Source: an uncultured Eubacteriales bacterium (GTDB lineage Bacteria; Bacillota; Clostridia; Christensenellales; CAG-138). Taken from it: a stretch of 7,738 nt of DNA. Of this stretch, positions 1 to 5,521 are shown one piece after another. The notes under the pieces are model-generated. The model was not told the origin of the DNA and did not search any database. It saw only the letters and a list, made by a program, of their open reading frames with translations. A program made the position numbers and the translations under genes. Location: NCBI GenBank assembly GCA_902768995.1, contig CACXNN010000054.1, positions 1 to 7,738 on the forward strand, in the 5' to 3' direction. Every line of letters starts with the position of its first letter. Within the stretch, counting starts at the first letter, position 1.

Positions 1-30
1 GAGAGCGCTGATTCTCTTGATGTTCTTCAT
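1..30 (-). CDS. N-terminal fragment of a probable exported protein or lipoprotein
   Basis: Only the first ten codons are in the window, reading MKNIKRISAL on the minus strand from an ATG at 30-28; the gene continues past the left edge. Two lysines and an arginine followed by the start of an apolar stretch is the usual opening of a signal peptide, so an exported protein or lipoprotein (for example an ABC-transporter binding protein) is plausible, but the product cannot be named. Support for the start is a purine-rich Shine-Dalgarno stretch (AAGGAAGG in minus-strand sense, about 10 bases before the ATG) and an upstream region that is AT-rich and gene-free, as expected of a promoter. The call rests on ten codons only. 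Confidence 0.55.
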   Translation of the reverse strand, partial: MKNIKRISAL

Positions 31-121
31 CTCTTCTGTTCCTTCCTTCTTTACTAAAATATGCTTTCCCGATGCACGGGGTTTCTGGGAGTCCCTTTTC
101 CGGATACGCCGGGCAAAAGAG

Positions 122-179
122 AGCATACACCAACACTTTATGCATGGTAAAGCTTACCACAAATTGCCTGTAAATTCAA
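122..179 (-). promoter_or_regulatory. Candidate promoters for the left-edge gene
   Basis: Read on the minus strand, TTGAAT (plus coordinates 174-179) and TAAGCT (151-156) are 17 bases apart. TTTACC (146-151) and TATGCT (122-127) are 18 bases apart. Both pairs are imperfect sigma-A matches and they cannot be told apart by eye. Both overlap the hyphenated palindrome at 145-159, so a protein bound there could block either one. The AT-richness relative to the flanks supports a promoter somewhere in this stretch. Confidence 0.3.
145..159. promoter_or_regulatory. Hyphenated palindrome, possible operator
   Basis: TGGTAA-AGC-TTACCA is a perfect inverted repeat with 6-base arms and a 3-base centre. 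It lies in the AT-rich upstream region of the left-edge gene, about 115 bases from its start codon, and overlaps both candidate promoters. Its size and symmetry fit a dimeric repressor or activator site. No cognate regulator is encoded in the window, so the role is inferred from position and symmetry alone. Confidence 0.35.
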
Positions 180-258
180 TACTTTTCTAAGAAAATGCAA
201 AAATTCTCACAAAAAACTGCATAAAAGAATGCTCCGCCCAACATCTTGTGTCACGGAG

Positions 259-289
259 AAAAACCGGCCACAAGGGGCGGGGCTGGCCG
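259..289 (-). terminator. Rho-independent terminator of the TrkA-C gene
   Basis: On the minus strand the arms CGGCCA (plus 284-289) and TGGCCG (plus 265-270) enclose a 13-base loop and are followed, after one G, by TTTTT (plus 259-263). It lies 62 bases beyond the stop codon of the TrkA-C gene and before the promoter region of the next minus-strand gene, as expected if these two genes are separate transcription units. Confidence 0.6.
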
Positions 290-351
290 TTCACGACCCC
301 GCCGGGAGGATCGTTGCCCCCGTGCATAAAAGGGGATACCGAGGGGATTAT

Positions 352-1065
352 TTACTGATCGCTGAAGCGCTCCCGGGCGTGGAAGACCCGGCTGATGGTG
401 GCGTAGTCCCCGAAGACGGTGAGCTTGTCCCCGGGGCGGAAGACGGTCTGGGCGTTGGCGGGCTGGGCCTTGCTGCCGTCGGTCTCCACCAGCATGACCA
501 GGATGTTGTGGTTCTCCTTCAGGCCCGACTCGGACAGGGCCTTGCCCTGCAGGTCCTCCGGCACCTCCCGGAGGGTGACCTGGGCGATGGTCTCCTGGCC
601 GATATAGTCCATGAGCAGGATGGTGTTGGCGATGTCCCGATGGACGATGCGGCCCGCCAGCTTCTCGATGAGCCGGTCCCCCCAGGCCCGGATGACCGGG
701 AAGCGCATGAAGGCCAGGATGAACAGGATCACCAGCAGGGGGATAAGGCTGCTGACCAGGTCCGCCGCCAGCTCCGAGACCTTCAGGGAGAAGAACACGT
801 TGATGAACGCGGATACGATGGTGATGTTGAACACGTACCCGAAGAGCATGGTGATCCGGGCGAGCCGCCGCCGGGACTTGGTGGTGAGCAGCAGCTCGCT
901 CTCGTGGGTGGTGAAGCCGCAGCCCGTCAGCAGGGAGATCACCTGGAACCGAGCCTTCTCGTCCGGCAGGCCCGTGAAGCGAAAGAGCATGGCGAACAGC
1001 TCCGAGATGACCCAGTAGACCAGGATGATCAGCGCGAACAGGGAAAACGCAAGATAGATATTCAT
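352..1065 (-). CDS. Membrane protein with C-terminal RCK_C (TrkA-C) ligand-binding domain
   Basis: This 237-residue protein has three clear hydrophobic segments (about residues 3-28, 71-93 and 102-122) and a soluble C-terminal half. Residues about 155-232 fit an RCK_C/TrkA-C domain: a TIAQVTL strand, a helix, NILVMLV, then FRPGDKLTVFGD. In K+ channels and transporters such as KtrA and CpaA this fold gates transport and often binds cyclic di-AMP or ions. There is no N-terminal Rossmann RCK_N half, so this is not a TrkA subunit. A GCGFTT motif at residues 48-53, followed by an Arg/Lys-rich stretch (64-70), precedes segment 2. The substrate or partner is unknown; regulation of ion flux at the membrane is an inference. 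The start has AAGGAGG (1071-1077) five bases upstream. It is transcribed away from the operon on its right and appears to be a single-gene unit. Confidence 0.85.
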   Translation of the reverse strand: MNIYLAFSLFALIILVYWVISELFAMLFRFTGLPDEKARFQVISLLTGCGFTTHESELLLTTKSRRRLARITMLFGYVFNITIVSAFINVFFSLKVSELAADLVSSLIPLLVILFILAFMRFPVIRAWGDRLIEKLAGRIVHRDIANTILLMDYIGQETIAQVTLREVPEDLQGKALSESGLKENHNILVMLVETDGSKAQPANAQTVFRPGDKLTVFGDYATISRVFHARERFSDQ

Positions 1066-1088
1066 GACGCCCTCCTTATGGTATCTCT

Positions 1089-1117
1089 ATGGTAATCCAT
1101 TTTTCCCTTTCCCGCAA
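1089..1117 (-). promoter_or_regulatory. Candidate sigma-A promoter of the TrkA-C gene
   Basis: On the minus strand TTGCGG (plus 1112-1117) and TACCAT (plus 1089-1094) are separated by exactly 17 bases, and the -10 ends 23 bases before the start codon. The -35 keeps TTG and the -10 keeps TA...T, so the match is moderate. Confidence 0.4.
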
Positions 1118-1146
1118 GAAAAAGATGCAGAAACCCGCCGGGGCCG

Positions 1147-1175
1147 TTGCAAAGGCGGGCGGAGTGTGCGACAAT
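1147..1175 (+). promoter_or_regulatory. Candidate extended -10 promoter of the M20/GGT operon
   Basis: TTGCAA (1147-1152) and GACAAT (1170-1175) are 17 bases apart, and a TG at 1167-1168 gives the TGn extension that strengthens weak -10 hexamers. The predicted transcript start near 1182 leaves a leader of about 75 bases before the ATG at 1256. The -35 lies just inside a CCCGCC/GGCGGG inverted repeat (1134-1139 with 1154-1159), which could matter for regulation. Confidence 0.45.
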
Positions 1176-1255
1176 AAGGAAAATATATGCTGGTACGGGA
1201 GCGCAGCGTTCGGGAAAAGCCCGTCGGCCCAGGATCCCCCGTACAGGAGGCGCGT

Positions 1256-2455
1256 ATGGAACAGTCCTTCTTTTCTCTGCGGGAAGCGGAACAGCTCTTG
1301 GCGGAGCCGTTGACGGCCCTTCGCCGGGAGCTCCACGAGCATCCGGAGCTCAGCGGCCGGGAGGTCGAGACCGTCCGGCGGCTGCGGGCCTTCTTCGATC
1401 GGCCCCCCTTCGAGGTGCTGCCTCTTTCCATGGACAACGCGCTGGCGGTGCGCATCCCGGGCAGGGGCTCCGGCAAGCGGGTGGCCATCCGGGCGGACAT
1501 GGACGCCCTGCCCGTGCAGGAATGGGAGGGGAACCCCATCCGCTCCCAAAACGCGGGAGTCATGCACGCCTGCGGCCACGACATGCACATGTCCTTCGTC
1601 TGCGGGGCGGGGCTGCTGCTTGCTCAGGCCAGGGAGCGGTTCGCCGGGGAGGTCTTGCTGATCTTCCAGCCAGCGGAGGAGATCGGCGAAGGCGCGCAGC
1701 AGCTGCTGGACGATGGGCTGTTCGATCGATACCCCGTGGACCACATCCTGGGCGGCCACGTGAAGCCGGAGCTGGCGGCGGGCAAAATCAGTGTCAGGAC
1801 CGGCCCCGTCATGGCGGCGTTGGACGGCTTTCATATCGAAGTGGTAGGCAAGGGCGGCCACGGGGCCTGCCCCCACGCCTGCCGGGACCCCATCGTGGCG
1901 GCGTCCGCCATGGTCCTGGCGCTGCAGACCGTGGTCAGCCGGACCAGCGACCCCGACAAGACCTGCGTCCTGTCCGTATGCCGCATCCAGGGGGGCGAAG
2001 CCGACAACGTGATCCCGGACAAGGTGGTCCTGGAGGGCACCATGCGCACCGTGGACGGGGACCAGCGGGCCGCCTGCCTGGATCGGCTGTTCGCCGTGGC
2101 GGAGAGCACCGCCGCGGCCATGGGCTGCAAGGCCCTGATCCGGCTGCAGCGGGGCATGCCCCTGGTGGTGAACGATCCCGAAACGGCCCGGATCTGCCGT
2201 GCCAAGGCGGAAGGGCTGCTGGGGCCAGAGCAGGTCACGGCCCTGCCCGTGGACACCATCTCCGAGGACTTCGCCCTGTACGCCCAGCGGGTCCCGGGCT
2301 GCTATATCGGCATCGGCACCGGGACGCCGGGGGCAGCATTCCACCCCCTGCACAGCGATCGGTTCTTCCCTGGCGACGATCTGCTGCCCCTCGGTGCCAC
2401 GGTCTTCGCCCAGATGGCGCTGGGCCTGTTGAACGAAGGAGGACGACGGCTATGA
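1256..2455 (+). CDS. M20D-family amidohydrolase (N-acyl-amino-acid or hippurate-type)
   Basis: This 399-residue zinc/manganese hydrolase splits N-acyl amino acids or similar amides, in the manner of HipO and plant ILR1-type hydrolases. The family's metal site is intact: MHACGHD at 103-109 (Cys106, His108), FQPAEE at 137-142 (Glu141 as general base, Glu142 as ligand), His168 in GGHVKP, and His366 in PLHSDRF. The inserted dimerisation domain spans roughly residues 178-290, and the length is typical. There is no signal peptide, so it is cytoplasmic. I chose the ATG at 1256 because CAGGAGG (1244-1250) sits five bases upstream; an in-frame ATG at 1187 would add 23 unconserved residues and lacks such a site. 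It is first in a three-gene operon, and its stop overlaps the next start (ATGA, 2452-2455). The exact acyl substrate cannot be read from sequence; the neighbouring GGT-family gene hints at amide or peptide-conjugate catabolism. Confidence 0.92.
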   Translation: MEQSFFSLREAEQLLAEPLTALRRELHEHPELSGREVETVRRLRAFFDRPPFEVLPLSMDNALAVRIPGRGSGKRVAIRADMDALPVQEWEGNPIRSQNAGVMHACGHDMHMSFVCGAGLLLAQARERFAGEVLLIFQPAEEIGEGAQQLLDDGLFDRYPVDHILGGHVKPELAAGKISVRTGPVMAALDGFHIEVVGKGGHGACPHACRDPIVAASAMVLALQTVVSRTSDPDKTCVLSVCRIQGGEADNVIPDKVVLEGTMRTVDGDQRAACLDRLFAVAESTAAAMGCKALIRLQRGMPLVVNDPETARICRAKAEGLLGPEQVTALPVDTISEDFALYAQRVPGCYIGIGTGTPGAAFHPLHSDRFFPGDDLLPLGATVFAQMALGLLNEGGRRL

Positions 2456-2853
2456 CGGATATACGCACACTATTTTTGGAGAAGGACTACAACTGTGCCG
2501 AGACGGTGCTGCTGTGGGCCAACGAGAAATACGGCCTGGGCGTGGCCCCCGAGGACGTGAAGCTGGTCAGCGGCTTCGGCGGGGGCCTGGGTTCCGGGGA
2601 GAACTGCGGAGCCCTGCTGGGGGCCCTGGCCGCCCTGTCGAAGGCCCTGGTCCGGGAGCGGGCCCACGCCACGACCGGCTTCGGGGCAACCTGCGCCGGG
2701 CTGGTGAACCGGTTCCGGGCGGAGCTGGGGACCATCGAATGCACGGAACTGAAGGAGAAGTATCGCCGGCCCGACGTGCGCTGCCTCTATGTGGTGGAGC
2801 GGGCTGCGGCGATTTTGGACGAATACATGCAGGAGCTGGAGGAAAAACCATGA
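2452..2853 (+). CDS. C_GCAxxG_C_C family cysteine-rich, putatively redox-active protein
   Basis: This 133-residue soluble protein carries the spaced cysteines of the C_GCAxxG_C_C family: Cys15 (in NCAE), Cys52 in a CGALLG block after a glycine-rich loop (41-49), Cys81 (in TCAGL), Cys97 and Cys111. Family members are small anaerobe proteins thought to be redox-active or to hold a metal or cofactor; no member's function is firmly known to me. The first gene ends inside its start codon (ATGA), and AAGGAGG (2436-2442) lies nine bases upstream. Its own stop overlaps the next gene by four bases, so all three genes should be made from one mRNA in coupled fashion. Its place between two amide hydrolases suggests a redox, thiol or metal role in the same process, but that is inference. 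There is no signal peptide or membrane segment. Confidence 0.85.
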   Translation: MTDIRTLFLEKDYNCAETVLLWANEKYGLGVAPEDVKLVSGFGGGLGSGENCGALLGALAALSKALVRERAHATTGFGATCAGLVNRFRAELGTIECTELKEKYRRPDVRCLYVVERAAAILDEYMQELEEKP

Positions 2854-4487
2854 ACCTCGATCCCTTTGCCTTCGACCCCCTGGCTCAACGATACCCCTCC
2901 CAGCGCTTCCCCCTCTACGCCCGGGGCGGCATGGTGAACTGCTCCAGCCCCCAGGCGTCTGCGGCGGGGCTGGAGGTCCTGCGCCGGGGCGGCAACGCCG
3001 TGGACGCGGCGGTGGCGGCGGCTGCGGCGCTCACCGTGGTGGAGCCCACGGCCAACGGCATCGGCTCCGACGCCTTCGCCCTGGTGTGGTCCGAGAAGGA
3101 TCAAAAGCTCTTCGGCCTCAACGCCAGCGGCCCTGCGCCGGGGCTGTTGTCCATCGACCGGGTCATGGCCGACGGCCGGGCCGTGGACGGCAGGATGCCC
3201 CTCAGGGGCTGGACGCCGGTCACCGTGTCCGGGGCCCCGGGGGCCTGGGCGGCCCTCAGCGGCCGCTTCGGGCGGCTGAGCCTTTCGGAAGACCTGGCCC
3301 CCGCCGTCCGATACGCGGCGGAGGGCTATCCCTGTGGGCCCAACCTCTCCGCCATGTGGCAGCGGTCCTTTGACAGCTTTTCCAAGACGTTGACGGGGCC
3401 GGAATATGGGCCCTGGTTCCGCACCTTCGCGCCTCAGGGCCGGGCGCCTCGGGCCGGGGAGATGGTGTACCTTCCCGACCACGCCGCCACGCTGCAGGCC
3501 ATCGGCGAGACCGACGCCGAGGCCTTCTACCGGGGGGATATCGCCCGGCGCATCGACGCCCAGAGCCGCCGGGACGGGGGGTATATCCGCTACGAGGACT
3601 ACGCCGCCTTCCATCCCAAGTGGGTGGAGCCCATCTCCGTGAACTACCGGGGCTTCGACGTGTGCGAGATCCCGCCCAACGGCCAGGGCATCGCGGCGCT
3701 CATGGCCCTGAATATCCTAAAGGAGTTCACCTTCGAGGACCGGGACAGCGTCAAGACGGTCCACCGGCAGCTGGAGGCCATGAAGATGGCCTTTGCCGAC
3801 GCCTTCCGGTACGTGACCGACCCGGAAGCCATGGAGATCGACTATCACGACCTGCTCTCCCCCGCCTACGGGGCCATGCGGGCCCGGGAGATGGGGGACC
3901 GAGCCCAGGTCTGGACCCACCGGCTGCCGCCCAAAAGCGGCACCGTGTACCTCTGCTGCGCCGACGGGGAGGGGAACATGGTCTCCTACATCCAGTCCAA
4001 CTACATGGGCTTCGGCTCCGGCATCGTGGTGGAGGGGACCGGCGTCAGCCTCCAGAACCGGGGCGCGGACTTCTCCCTGGACCCCGCCGCGGCCAACCGC
4101 CTTATGCCCGGCAAGCGGACCTATCACACCATCATCCCCGGCTTCCTCATGCAGGGCGGGCGGCCCGTGGGCCCCTTCGGGGTCATGGGGGCGTACATGC
4201 AGCCCCAGGGCCACGTGCAGGTGATGATGAACTACATCGACTTCCATCTGGACCCCCAGCAGGCCCTGGACGCACCCCGGTGGCAATGGCTTCGGGACGG
4301 GACCGTCACGGTGGAGCGCCGGTTCTCGCCGGAGCTCATGGAGGCTCTGGCGGACCGGGGCCATGATATCCGGATGGACCCCAACACGCCCAGCTTCGGC
4401 CGGGGGCAGATGATCGTCCGACTCCCCAGCGGCGTGCTGGTGGGCGGCACCGAGTCCCGCACGGACAGCAACATCGCCTGCTATTGA
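2850..4487 (+). CDS. Gamma-glutamyltransferase-family Ntn-hydrolase, cytoplasmic type (YwrD-like)
   Basis: This 545-residue member of the gamma-glutamyltranspeptidase family is made as one chain and is expected to cleave itself before a catalytic Thr. The N-terminal signature with GGNAVDAA (47-54), EPTANGIGSDAF (65-76) and the active-site GTVYLCCAD with Thr365 are present. Cleavage would give subunits of about 364 and 181 residues, as is normal. NRG in SLQNRG and MQPQGHVQV (450-458) are family landmarks. No signal peptide is seen, unlike periplasmic or secreted GGTs, so it should act in the cytoplasm. The usual substrate-binding FRE-type Arg is absent (the region reads NASGPAP, 91-97) and the GG pair reads GA (447-448), so glutathione may not be the substrate; an acylase or amide-hydrolase role is possible. 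The start at 2850 overlaps the previous stop, with GGAGG (2838-2842) seven bases upstream. It is the last gene of the operon, with a terminator 16 bases on. Confidence 0.9.
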   Translation: MNLDPFAFDPLAQRYPSQRFPLYARGGMVNCSSPQASAAGLEVLRRGGNAVDAAVAAAAALTVVEPTANGIGSDAFALVWSEKDQKLFGLNASGPAPGLLSIDRVMADGRAVDGRMPLRGWTPVTVSGAPGAWAALSGRFGRLSLSEDLAPAVRYAAEGYPCGPNLSAMWQRSFDSFSKTLTGPEYGPWFRTFAPQGRAPRAGEMVYLPDHAATLQAIGETDAEAFYRGDIARRIDAQSRRDGGYIRYEDYAAFHPKWVEPISVNYRGFDVCEIPPNGQGIAALMALNILKEFTFEDRDSVKTVHRQLEAMKMAFADAFRYVTDPEAMEIDYHDLLSPAYGAMRAREMGDRAQVWTHRLPPKSGTVYLCCADGEGNMVSYIQSNYMGFGSGIVVEGTGVSLQNRGADFSLDPAAANRLMPGKRTYHTIIPGFLMQGGRPVGPFGVMGAYMQPQGHVQVMMNYIDFHLDPQQALDAPRWQWLRDGTVTVERRFSPELMEALADRGHDIRMDPNTPSFGRGQMIVRLPSGVLVGGTESRTDSNIACY

Positions 4488-4503
4488 TCCAAAAAACGAA
4501 ACG

Positions 4504-4534
4504 GCCCCTTTTCCGGCGGAAAAGGAGCTTTTTT
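4504..4534 (+). terminator. Strong rho-independent terminator of the M20/GGT operon
   Basis: Eleven-base arms (4504-4514 and 4518-4528, one C-A mismatch) around a GGC loop contain CCTTTTCC pairing with GGAAAAGG and run straight into six T (4529-4534). It begins 16 bases after the GGT-family stop. An A-rich run on the other side (4490-4495) could give weak termination on the minus strand too. It separates the operon from the deacetylase, which therefore needs its own promoter in the next 39 bases. Confidence 0.85.
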
Positions 4535-4558
4535 CGATGTGTTGTTTGTCGAAAAATG

Positions 4559-4567
4559 TGGTATCCT
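4559..4567 (+). promoter_or_regulatory. Candidate extended -10 promoter of the deacetylase
   Basis: TGG-TATCCT has the TGn extension and a TATnnT hexamer. The -10 ends only six bases before the ATG at 4574, so transcription would start at or next to the start codon. No good -35 is found at 16-18 bases; TTGTTT (4542-4547) is too close at 14. With the operon terminator ending at 4534 there is little other room for a promoter. Confidence 0.4.
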
Positions 4568-4573
4568 AATTCC

Positions 4574-5452
4574 ATGAAACGAATTTTCCTTCTTTTGGCG
4601 GCGCTGCTGCTGCTTTTGGGCTGCGGCCGCGTCTCCGCTTCGACCCTGTCCGCGGAGGCTACGGCTGCGCCGTCCCATATCGCTTCCTGGTCGGCCCCGC
4701 CCCGGACCTTCGCCGTGGCCGCCGGGACGGCAGCGCCCACGATCACCCCGCCGCCCACGCCCTCGCCGACCCCCACGCCCACGCCGACACCGGTGCCCAC
4801 GCCCACCCCGGAGCCTACGCCGGACCCGGACCGGCCCATGATCGCCTTGACCTTCGACGACGGGCCCACGGAGTACACGCCCCAGGTGCTGGACCTTCTG
4901 GAGCGGCACGGGGCCAAGGGGACCTTCTTCGTCATCGGGCAAAATCTCGGCGAGGGGACCAGGCCCGTCCTGCAGCGGATGGCGGATATGGGCTGCGACA
5001 TCGGCATGCACGATCTCACCCATACGGATTTGACCAAGCTGTCCGCCGCCGCCAACGTGAAGCGGATCCGCGAAATGCAGGCTCTCGTCTCCGCCCAGAT
5101 CGACGGCGGGTACGAGACGCACCTGCTGCGGCCACCCTTCGGGTCCCTGAACAAGACCGTGCGCCGGGCCCTTCGGACCGCCGGTGCCGCCAGCATCCGC
5201 TGGTCCGTGGACACCCGGGACTGGAGCAACAAGAGCCCCAAGACCATTTTGAAGATCGTGAAGGCGGAAACCAGGGACGGGGCCATCCTCCTGTTCCACG
5301 ACCGGCTCCCCACCACCGTGGCCGCCCTGGAGGAGGCCATCCCCTGGCTTCAGGAGCAGGGATACGACCTGGTCACCGTCACGGAGCTCATCGAGAGCAG
5401 CGGCCAAAGCATCCGGTATGGGGAGGACTACCAACGCAAGCCCGGCCGGTAA
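4574..5452 (+). CDS. Lipoprotein polysaccharide deacetylase (NodB domain)
   Basis: This 292-residue surface protein is likely to remove N-acetyl groups from peptidoglycan or another cell-envelope glycan. A lipoprotein signal (MKRIF, then a leucine-rich core) ends in lipobox LLGC with Cys17 as the lipidation site. A Ser/Ala/Thr-rich stretch and a Pro-Thr repeat linker (58-86) lead to the catalytic domain. All five NodB motifs are present: TFDDGP (93-98), HDLTH (146-150) for metal binding, RPPFG (186-190), DTRDW (213-217) and LFHD (240-243). No ribosome binding site precedes the start; I chose ATG 4574 because it opens the signal peptide, although an in-frame ATG at 4556 would add six residues. 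It lies behind a strong terminator with what looks like its own promoter, so it is a separate unit from the operon upstream. Activity is well supported; the glycan target is not. Confidence 0.9.
   Translation: MKRIFLLLAALLLLLGCGRVSASTLSAEATAAPSHIASWSAPPRTFAVAAGTAAPTITPPPTPSPTPTPTPTPVPTPTPEPTPDPDRPMIALTFDDGPTEYTPQVLDLLERHGAKGTFFVIGQNLGEGTRPVLQRMADMGCDIGMHDLTHTDLTKLSAAANVKRIREMQALVSAQIDGGYETHLLRPPFGSLNKTVRRALRTAGAASIRWSVDTRDWSNKSPKTILKIVKAETRDGAILLFHDRLPTTVAALEEAIPWLQEQGYDLVTVTELIESSGQSIRYGEDYQRKPGR
4745..4831 (+). repeat. Pro-Thr repeat linker within the deacetylase gene
   Basis: Twenty-nine codons give a string of Pro alternating mainly with Thr (residues 58-86), ending in EPTPDPD. At DNA level this is a GC-rich run of CCN-ACN dipeptide codons with varied third bases. 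Such linkers space a lipid-anchored catalytic domain away from the membrane so that it reaches into the wall. Low-complexity tracts like this tend to differ in length between strains. Confidence 0.85.
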
Positions 5453-5458
5453 GGATCT

Positions 5459-5484
5459 GCCCCTTGACAGGGGCGCCGTTTTTT
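5459..5484 (+). terminator. Probable terminator of the deacetylase gene, overlapping the next promoter
   Basis: GCCCC (5459-5463) and GGGGC (5470-5474) form a five-base GC stem with a six-base loop, followed after GCCG by six T (5479-5484), just past the stop at 5450-5452. The four bases between stem and T run make it weaker than the upstream operon terminator. The loop is exactly the -35 hexamer of the following promoter. Confidence 0.5.
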
Positions 5485-5492
5485 CATACTAT
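5464..5492 (+). promoter_or_regulatory. Near-consensus sigma-A promoter of the oligoendopeptidase gene
   Basis: TTGACA (5464-5469) is a perfect -35, and TACTAT (5487-5492), 17 bases on, matches the consensus -10 at five of six positions. Transcription should start near 5499, leaving a leader of about 23 bases with AAGGGGGG (5507-5514) seven bases before the ATG. This is the best promoter in the window and predicts strong, housekeeping-type expression. Confidence 0.75.
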
Positions 5493-5521
5493 CAAGCTAT
5501 CAAACCAAGGGGGGAACACAT

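Larger units (their letters stand above)
31..351. other. Gene-free region: leader and promoter of the left-edge gene plus terminator of the TrkA-C gene
   Basis: I find no believable gene here; the reading frame crossing it on the plus strand is low-complexity antisense of the TrkA-C gene. From right to left it holds the 3' end and terminator of the TrkA-C gene (259-289), an AT-rich stretch (about 121-230) with promoter-like hexamers and a hyphenated palindrome (145-159), and a GC-richer leader (about 60-120) containing short self-complementary pieces such as GGGAGTCCC. The leader does not match a riboswitch family that I recognise. Confidence 0.6.

Noticed and set aside
60..120. Possible riboswitch in the leader of the left-edge gene
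   Set aside because: Short self-complementary pieces are present, but I could not match them to the conserved core of any riboswitch class I know, nor find a leader terminator.
218..332. Ten-base direct repeat TGCATAAAAG (218-227 and 323-332)
   Set aside because: There are only two copies, 105 bases apart, with no symmetry and no shared relation to a promoter. A match of this length can occur by chance.
1187..1255. Upstream in-frame ATG extending the amidohydrolase by 23 residues
   Set aside because: The extension is Arg/Pro-rich, lacks a ribosome binding site and starts almost on the predicted transcript start. The ATG at 1256 has a clear CAGGAGG.
1076..2353. 425-codon frame antisense to the amidohydrolase
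   Set aside because: The composition is typical of antisense GC-rich DNA, and it overlaps an M20 gene with all metal ligands intact. It would also run through the divergent promoter region.
2514..2849. Upstream extension of the GGT-family frame through the cysteine-rich protein gene
   Set aside because: It is an off-frame reading of the preceding gene. The ATG at 2850 has GGAGG upstream and the four-base overlap typical of coupled genes.
1147..2853. 568-codon frame on the plus strand over the amidohydrolase, ending as the cysteine-rich protein
   Set aside because: The first part is an Arg/Gly/Ala/Pro-rich off-frame reading of the M20 gene. Only the segment from 2452 is real, with its own start and ribosome binding site, so this is not a fusion protein.
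4336..5434. Two long minus-strand frames over the deacetylase, including a Gly-Val repeat protein
   Set aside because: The Gly-Val repeat is simply the reverse complement of the Pro-Thr linker codons in the deacetylase. There is no independent support.
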